Below are positions 14,798-18,432 of a stretch of DNA of 18,432 nucleotides, one piece after another. A model generated the notes under the pieces. It saw only the letters and a list, made by a program, of their open reading frames with translations, was not told the origin of the DNA and searched no databases. Both the position numbers and the translations under genes were made by a program. Source of the DNA: an uncultured Bacilli bacterium (lineage in GTDB: Bacteria > Bacillota_I > Bacilli_A > RF39 > UBA660). The stretch lies in assembly GCA_947630885.1 (NCBI GenBank), contig CANRJI010000008.1:1-18432 (forward strand). The letters are read 5' to 3'. Positions within the stretch are counted from its first letter, which is position 1. Each line of letters begins with the position of its first letter.

Positions 14798-15353
14798 GAT
14801 AATCATTCTCCTTATATATAGAAGTATATAAATCTTTAGGATTAGATTCTTCTTCTAAATATTCTATATTTGGTAAATCATCTTTTGAAGCGAGACCAAA
14901 ATAATCAAGAAAATCATCAGTCGTCTTATACAAAATAGGTCTTCCTGGCAAGTCGGAACGACCACATTCTTTGATGAGACCTTTGGCAAGTAATCTTCGA
15001 ATAATGTAAGTGGAATCGACACCACGCATCGTATCAACTTCAACTCTGGTAATAGGTTCATTATATGCGATTATAGCTAAAGTTTCGAGAGCTGATTGTG
15101 ATAAGGTATTCGAAGATGGCTCTTCAAGAAGTTTTTGATAATACTGACGATGCTCTTCTCGAGTAGTTAATTTAATGGTATTGCCTAAAAAGTTGATTCT
15201 TAATCCCCTTTTATTCTCATCATAATAATTTTTTAAATTAAGGACAACTTTTTTAGCGCTCTCTTCATCAATGTTTAATATGTCTTCAATTTGATTGATA
15301 GTTATTCCAAGGTCTCCTTGAACATATAAAAGACCCTCAACAATTTCTTCCAT
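14790..15353 (-). CDS. scpB: Segregation and condensation protein ScpB
   Basis: A 187-residue subunit of the SMC-ScpA-ScpB condensin that organises and segregates the chromosome. ScpB forms dimers through tandem winged-helix domains and binds the middle of ScpA. The family start (EEIVEGLLYVQGDLGITINQIEDIL) and the motif SQSALETLAIIAYNEPITRVEVDTMRGV followed by LLAKGLIKECGRSDLPGRPILYKTTDDFLDYFGL are diagnostic. Length is normal. GAGGGA inside the end of scpA serves as ribosome site, with the ATG one base after the scpA stop. It ends with TGA, which shows TGA is a stop codon in this genome. Confidence 0.96.
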   Translation of the reverse strand: MEEIVEGLLYVQGDLGITINQIEDILNIDEESAKKVVLNLKNYYDENKRGLRINFLGNTIKLTTREEHRQYYQKLLEEPSSNTLSQSALETLAIIAYNEPITRVEVDTMRGVDSTYIIRRLLAKGLIKECGRSDLPGRPILYKTTDDFLDYFGLASKDDLPNIEYLEEESNPKDLYTSIYKENDYHE

Positions 15354-15354
15354 G

Positions 15355-16059
15355 CTAATCCCTCAATTCTATTAGTATTTGTTCAAAGTTATGACTTTGA
15401 GTAATTATAACTTCTTTTTCTTTGACCATTTCTAAAATGGAAAGAAAGGTAACAACGATATACGGTCTATTATTTTCTTCAAATAATTCATTGAAATAAA
15501 CTTTCTTTTTATGTTGTAAAATATTTTTGATATTACTTTTTCTCTCTTTTATGGAATATTCACGATTGGTAATTGTCGTTTCAAGAGGCTTCTCAGACTC
15601 TTTTCTTTCGAGAAATTTTTGAAAAGCTTCAACGAGAGCACTTAACTCACCTTTTTCTTCAAGATGGTCAATATAGTCAGATACTTTTTCAGGCCCTTTA
15701 ATATATATTTTTTGACGTTCTTCTTCAAGGCGTTTGAATTCAGGAGTTAATTCTTTATATTTTTTGTATTCAATTAATTTATTTATTAAATTTTCCTTCG
15801 TTAATTCTTCATCAGTTTCTTCTTCATTATTGGTAGTAGGAAGTAGAGACTTTGATTTTAAATACATAAGCTCGGCCGCCATGACTAGATAAGAAGAACT
15901 GATATTGATATTTAAGTTTTCTTCTTTATTTATGTATTCTAAATATTTATCCGCAAGAGAAGCAACTGATATGTCACATATATCAATATTAGATTCTTTT
16001 ACTAAGTGTAATAATAAATCAAGTGGCCCTTCAAAATTATCTAGAGTAATATAATCCAT
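15355..16059 (-). CDS. scpA: Segregation and condensation protein ScpA (kleisin)
   Basis: A 234-residue kleisin that bridges the heads of the SMC dimer and binds ScpB. The N-terminal signature DNFEGPLDLLLHLVKESNIDICDISVASLADKYLEYI and AAELMYLKSKSLLP are diagnostic, and the C-terminus has the winged-helix part (FLSILEMVKEKEVIITQS). The middle is charged and helical. Length is close to the usual 240-260. It opens the scpA-scpB-ruvB operon, preceded by AGGATGGTG and a good promoter. The smc gene itself is not in the window. Confidence 0.96.
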   Translation of the reverse strand: MDYITLDNFEGPLDLLLHLVKESNIDICDISVASLADKYLEYINKEENLNINISSSYLVMAAELMYLKSKSLLPTTNNEEETDEELTKENLINKLIEYKKYKELTPEFKRLEEERQKIYIKGPEKVSDYIDHLEEKGELSALVEAFQKFLERKESEKPLETTITNREYSIKERKSNIKNILQHKKKVYFNELFEENNRPYIVVTFLSILEMVKEKEVIITQSHNFEQILIELRD

Positions 16060-16081
16060 AAAAGTAACACCATCCTAATTA

Positions 16082-16110
16082 ATTATAGCAAAAATTAAAT
16101 TATAAGTAAA
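16082..16110 (-). promoter_or_regulatory. Promoter of scpA-scpB-ruvB
   Basis: On the minus strand TTTACT (16105-16110), 17 bases and TATAAT (16082-16087) lie about 23 bases before the scpA ATG. It is divergent from the promoter of the 78-residue protein, whose -35 starts 19 bases away. Confidence 0.7.
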
Positions 16111-16128
16111 TATGGAAAACAGCGGTGC

Positions 16129-16157
16129 TTGTAACCAAATAGGTTACATTTTATTAA
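16129..16157 (+). promoter_or_regulatory. Promoter of the small plus-strand gene with a palindromic operator
   Basis: TTGTAA (16129-16134), 17 bases and TATTAA (16152-16157) precede the gene. Most of the spacer is a perfect inverted repeat, TGTAACC-AAATA-GGTTACA (16130-16148), with 7-base arms overlapping the -35. This is the layout of a repressor operator. A TATAAT at 16170-16175 is too close to the ribosome site to be the main -10. Confidence 0.6.
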
Positions 16158-16191
16158 TAATTAATATTATATAATGGGTATGGAGGAAGAT

Positions 16192-16428
16192 ATGGATTTA
16201 AGAAAAGGACACGAATCAGAAATTGTTATTAAAATTGTCGATGAAGTTTTTAAATATAATAATAAGACTGAACTATCATGGACAGGAGTTTTTAAAGACG
16301 TACTAAAAAGAATGAACTTAGAACATGAAATAGATAATAATATGCTTCTTATATACGTCGTTAGAAGAATATCAAAATTAGGTTATGATATTATACCTAT
16401 TCCTTTCAGATTAGAATATTATCGATGA
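16192..16428 (+). CDS. Conserved-looking small protein, unknown function (78 residues)
   Basis: I do not recognise this protein. The start at 16192 is chosen because GGAGG lies five bases upstream; an ATG 18 bases earlier would contain that ribosome site within the gene. It is a soluble, mixed-charge, mostly helical small protein without cysteines or membrane segments. Segments SEIVIKIVDEVFKYNN and FKDVLKRMNLEHEIDNN look helical, and the end YDIIPIPFRLEYYR looks like a strand. It is the only plus-strand gene in the window. It is divergent from scpA, convergent with the DUF1292 gene, and has its own operator-bearing promoter and shared terminator. A role as a small regulator is possible but unsupported. 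Confidence 0.7.
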   Translation: MDLRKGHESEIVIKIVDEVFKYNNKTELSWTGVFKDVLKRMNLEHEIDNNMLLIYVVRRISKLGYDIIPIPFRLEYYR

Positions 16429-16454
16429 ATGATACTTGCTTTTAAGGGTTTAAA

Positions 16455-16515
16455 AAAAACTGAGATAGAATTGATGTCTCCTAACTAAGTTTACATCAAA
16501 TCTACTTCAGTTTTT
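16455..16515. terminator. Bidirectional terminator between convergent genes
   Basis: Arms 16455-16477 and 16493-16515 are complementary at 20 of 23 positions around a 15-base loop. They are bounded by an A-run on one side and a T-run on the other, so the stem can end transcripts of the plus-strand gene and of the minus-strand DUF1292 gene. The stem is much longer than the others in this window. Confidence 0.85.
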
Positions 16516-16530
16516 TATTACTATATAAGT

Positions 16531-16773
16531 TTATAATTGATTAACGAAAAGAGGAAGTATCTCTTTTAATTTATCCGCTCCAACAATTTCTTCAATAACC
16601 CTATTTCCCTTTTTTTCTTTAACAGTAACTAATTTAAAATTGTTTTCGATATCGGTTTCGGTTTCATTTACTTTAGCAATATAGTAATACTCGATATCAT
16701 CTTGAACTGCTTTATCCAAAATTAAATACTTTTCATTATTTTCTAATACAATAACTTTATCAATATCTAACAT
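16531..16773 (-). CDS. DUF1292-family protein
   Basis: An 80-residue acidic protein. The pattern VIVLENNEKYLILDKAVQDDIEYYYIAKVNETETD, followed by FKLVTVKEKKGNRVIEEI, matches the DUF1292 (YrzB-like) family widespread in Bacillota; the molecular function is unknown. Length is usual for the family. AAAGGAGATTT precedes the ATG in a 17-base gap after the coiled-coil gene, so the two are co-transcribed. In Bacillus the family member lies between ruvX and other housekeeping genes; here the partner is different. Confidence 0.8.
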   Translation of the reverse strand: MLDIDKVIVLENNEKYLILDKAVQDDIEYYYIAKVNETETDIENNFKLVTVKEKKGNRVIEEIVGADKLKEILPLFVNQL

Positions 16774-16790
16774 TTTTAAATCTCCTTTAA

Positions 16791-18432
16791 TTAATTTATT
16801 GGGGGAAAGGGAAAACTATTGTTACTTTCATTAGCGGTACTTTTATCCATTATGGGAATATTGATGTTAGGAAATGAACTACCTTCTAGTTTGGTATCAG
16901 ATACTGGTACCCAAAACAGATTGTTAGTATCTGTTTTAGGACTATCAGCATGTTCCTCAGTCATTTCATTATTTTGCATGATTGGAATTTGACTTGCACT
17001 CGTTGGATTATCAAAAGAAACATTTGGGGCAGTGTCAATAACTGGAGAAGTCCAAACAGGTGGAATATCATAACTATTTATTTGGCTATCATTTGAAGCG
17101 ACATCGTTATTTTTGTTTGATGATTCTTCTTCAATTGATGGTAGTGAAAAAATAGGTGGTTCTTGTACTTTTGGAGTTTCCTCTTCATTAGGAGGAGTTA
17201 CTTCTTCTTTAGTATCAGGAATTGATATTATACCACTTAAAGCTTCCTCAGACTCTGGAGGGTTTAGTTTTTTATTTACTTTTTCACGAACACTTTCACC
17301 TTTTAATTTAGCTAAACCAATATTTAATGTTCGAGGATAATCAATTACTTCTTTTATACGATATGGATCATACTCTTCTTTTACGACATCTTCATTTTGT
17401 GGTACTTCAATATCTTCGAGAACTGGTATATCCAATGCTTCAAAAGAAGGAATTTGCTCTTTTTCATAATTAGGATCTTCTAAATAACTACTACTCTCTT
17501 CTAATTCTTCACTAGGAGATATGCCTACTTCATCAGTATCATATGTTTCGATAATACCATACTCTCTTAAAATAGCAAGAGTTTCAACAGAATTGTTTTC
17601 TTCATTTAGTTCGTCTAGTCTTTGTTCCTTAAAGGAAATACGACTTTCGTAACTCGATATATTCTCGAGAACTTCTTTTTCGCGATTTAATATTTCTAAT
17701 TGCTCAAGAACTAATTTTCTTAAATGAGCATATAAGTTTTGTAATGGATCAGGCATATCTTTACGAAGATCATTTTTTTCATTTAATAATTTTACTAATC
17801 TTTCACGTTTAGAATAAATTAATTTAAAGTCATCTTCTAGTTTAATTACTTCAGCATATATTTCGAGAGACAATTCATGGTTTTTCGAAACACAATAGTT
17901 TCGAGTGGCTTCTTCGATATATGAAGTATAATCTTCATCGAGACCGCTTTCGATTAAACTTCCAACGCTTTCTTTAGTTATTTCTAATGTTTCTTTTGTC
18001 TCTTCAACTTGATTTTTAACTTTATCTAATTCTGATGAAACTTCTTCATCTTTGATATTTTTACAATATTCATCCTCTTGGCAAATTTCTGAAAAGGCAG
18101 AAAACAATTCATCTTCTAAAATTTTGTTTTTAGTATTGTAATCATCTTTTTTGGCATTTTCAGCATCAAGTAAAACTTTTAAATCACTGATACTTTTAGT
18201 TATATTATCAATTTCACTGGCAGTTTCAAGATATTTACTTATAAGAGATAAACGTTCTTTCTTTTCTTTTAGTTCATCTTCGGAAATAATAGCTTGAAAA
18301 CCAGTTATTCGGCGGCCTGTCGAATCATAGTAATTTTCTTCTAACACTCTTCTCCTTTTTAGACGTTCTTCAACAGTCTTAATGAGTTTGCGAAGACGTT
18401 CTTCTTCTTTTTCCAATGTTGTTGCAGGAGAT
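16791..18432 (-). CDS. Coiled-coil protein with acidic, proline-rich disordered tail (5' end outside window)
   Basis: I do not recognise this protein. The frame is open to the window edge: codons for SPATT precede a TTG at 18416, which has no Shine-Dalgarno, so the gene probably starts outside the window. At least 546 residues are seen. Numbering from the TTG, about 1-290 are highly charged, heptad-rich helices (EERLRKLIKTVEERLKRRR, later LEQLEILNREKEVLEN) with an interruption ENYYDSTGRRITGFQAI near 25-42. About 300-380 are acidic, with YDPYRIKEVIDYPRTLNIGLAK as a possible short folded or binding element. From 380 to the end the protein is Pro/Ser/Glu/Asn-rich and probably disordered, with spaced motifs such as PPIFSLPSI, IPPVWTSPVI, LFWVPV, FPNINIPIMD and FPFPPIN. 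There is no membrane segment. It may be a cytoplasmic scaffold; DUF1292 follows in the same operon. Confidence 0.72.
   Translation of the reverse strand, partial: SPATTLEKEEERLRKLIKTVEERLKRRRVLEENYYDSTGRRITGFQAIISEDELKEKKERLSLISKYLETASEIDNITKSISDLKVLLDAENAKKDDYNTKNKILEDELFSAFSEICQEDEYCKNIKDEEVSSELDKVKNQVEETKETLEITKESVGSLIESGLDEDYTSYIEEATRNYCVSKNHELSLEIYAEVIKLEDDFKLIYSKRERLVKLLNEKNDLRKDMPDPLQNLYAHLRKLVLEQLEILNREKEVLENISSYESRISFKEQRLDELNEENNSVETLAILREYGIIETYDTDEVGISPSEELEESSSYLEDPNYEKEQIPSFEALDIPVLEDIEVPQNEDVVKEEYDPYRIKEVIDYPRTLNIGLAKLKGESVREKVNKKLNPPESEEALSGIISIPDTKEEVTPPNEEETPKVQEPPIFSLPSIEEESSNKNNDVASNDSQINSYDIPPVWTSPVIDTAPNVSFDNPTSASQIPIMQNNEMTEEHADSPKTDTNNLFWVPVSDTKLEGSSFPNINIPIMDKSTANESNNSFPFPPIN

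Noticed and set aside
1..18432. CRISPR array, tRNA/rRNA genes, insertion sequences, prophage or toxin-antitoxin genes
   Set aside because: No evenly spaced repeats, no transposase or integrase-like protein, and no tRNA-like cloverleaf or rRNA sequence was seen on either strand.

Overview
The window is AT-rich, with a very compact layout: almost every gene lies on the minus strand, the gaps are short, and good Shine-Dalgarno sites (AGGAGG type) precede most genes. The gene set (spoIIGA-sigE, scpA-scpB, pnp, rpsO, ruvB, a DUF1292 protein) points to a low-GC Bacillota, probably an uncultured gut member of the Bacilli/Erysipelotrichia/RF39 kind. Tryptophan is encoded by TGG and TGA ends scpB, so the standard bacterial code applies rather than the Mycoplasma one. 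The species assignment is inference; the lineage-level statement rests on the sporulation genes.

Reading from the left: (1) 1-3086 holds two adjacent genes for secreted surface proteins. One is truncated by the window edge. The other is a complete glucosaminidase with two SH3 domains, two cadherin-like beta-sandwich domains and a dockerin-like C-terminus. (2) 3187-3318 is an unusually hairpin-rich intergenic segment ending in a terminator. (3) 3328-6634 is a three-gene membrane operon: a small anchored protein of unknown function, a double solute-binding-domain receptor with a degenerate GGDEF domain, and a YihY/BrkB membrane protein. (4) 6802-7443 encodes an anchored protein resembling IseA. 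(5) 7513-8991 is spoIIGA-sigE, the mother-cell sigma factor of sporulation and its processing protease, with a promoter placed so that spoIIGA mRNA should be leaderless and with a possible Spo0A box. (6) 9039-9254 is an orphan Flp-type pilin. (7) 9365-10963 encodes a protein with exact 34-residue tandem repeats that I do not recognise. (8) 11162-13658 is rpsO-pnp with a structured rpsO leader and a weak terminator between the genes. (9) 13808-16059 is the scpA-scpB-ruvB operon. (10) 16192-16428 is a lone plus-strand small gene with a palindromic operator-like site inside its promoter. (11) 16531-18432 is a coiled-coil protein with a disordered proline-rich tail (5' end outside the window), followed by a DUF1292 protein.

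Functionally the window combines chromosome maintenance (ScpAB with SMC, RuvB), RNA turnover and translation (PNPase, S15), commitment to sporulation (SpoIIGA/SigmaE) and a set of envelope proteins. There is no tRNA, rRNA, CRISPR array, transposase or phage gene. The least explained elements are the 34-residue repeat protein, the hairpin cluster near 3.25 kb, the operator-controlled 78-residue protein and the acidic/proline-rich coiled-coil protein. No intergenic gap exceeds about 245 bases.
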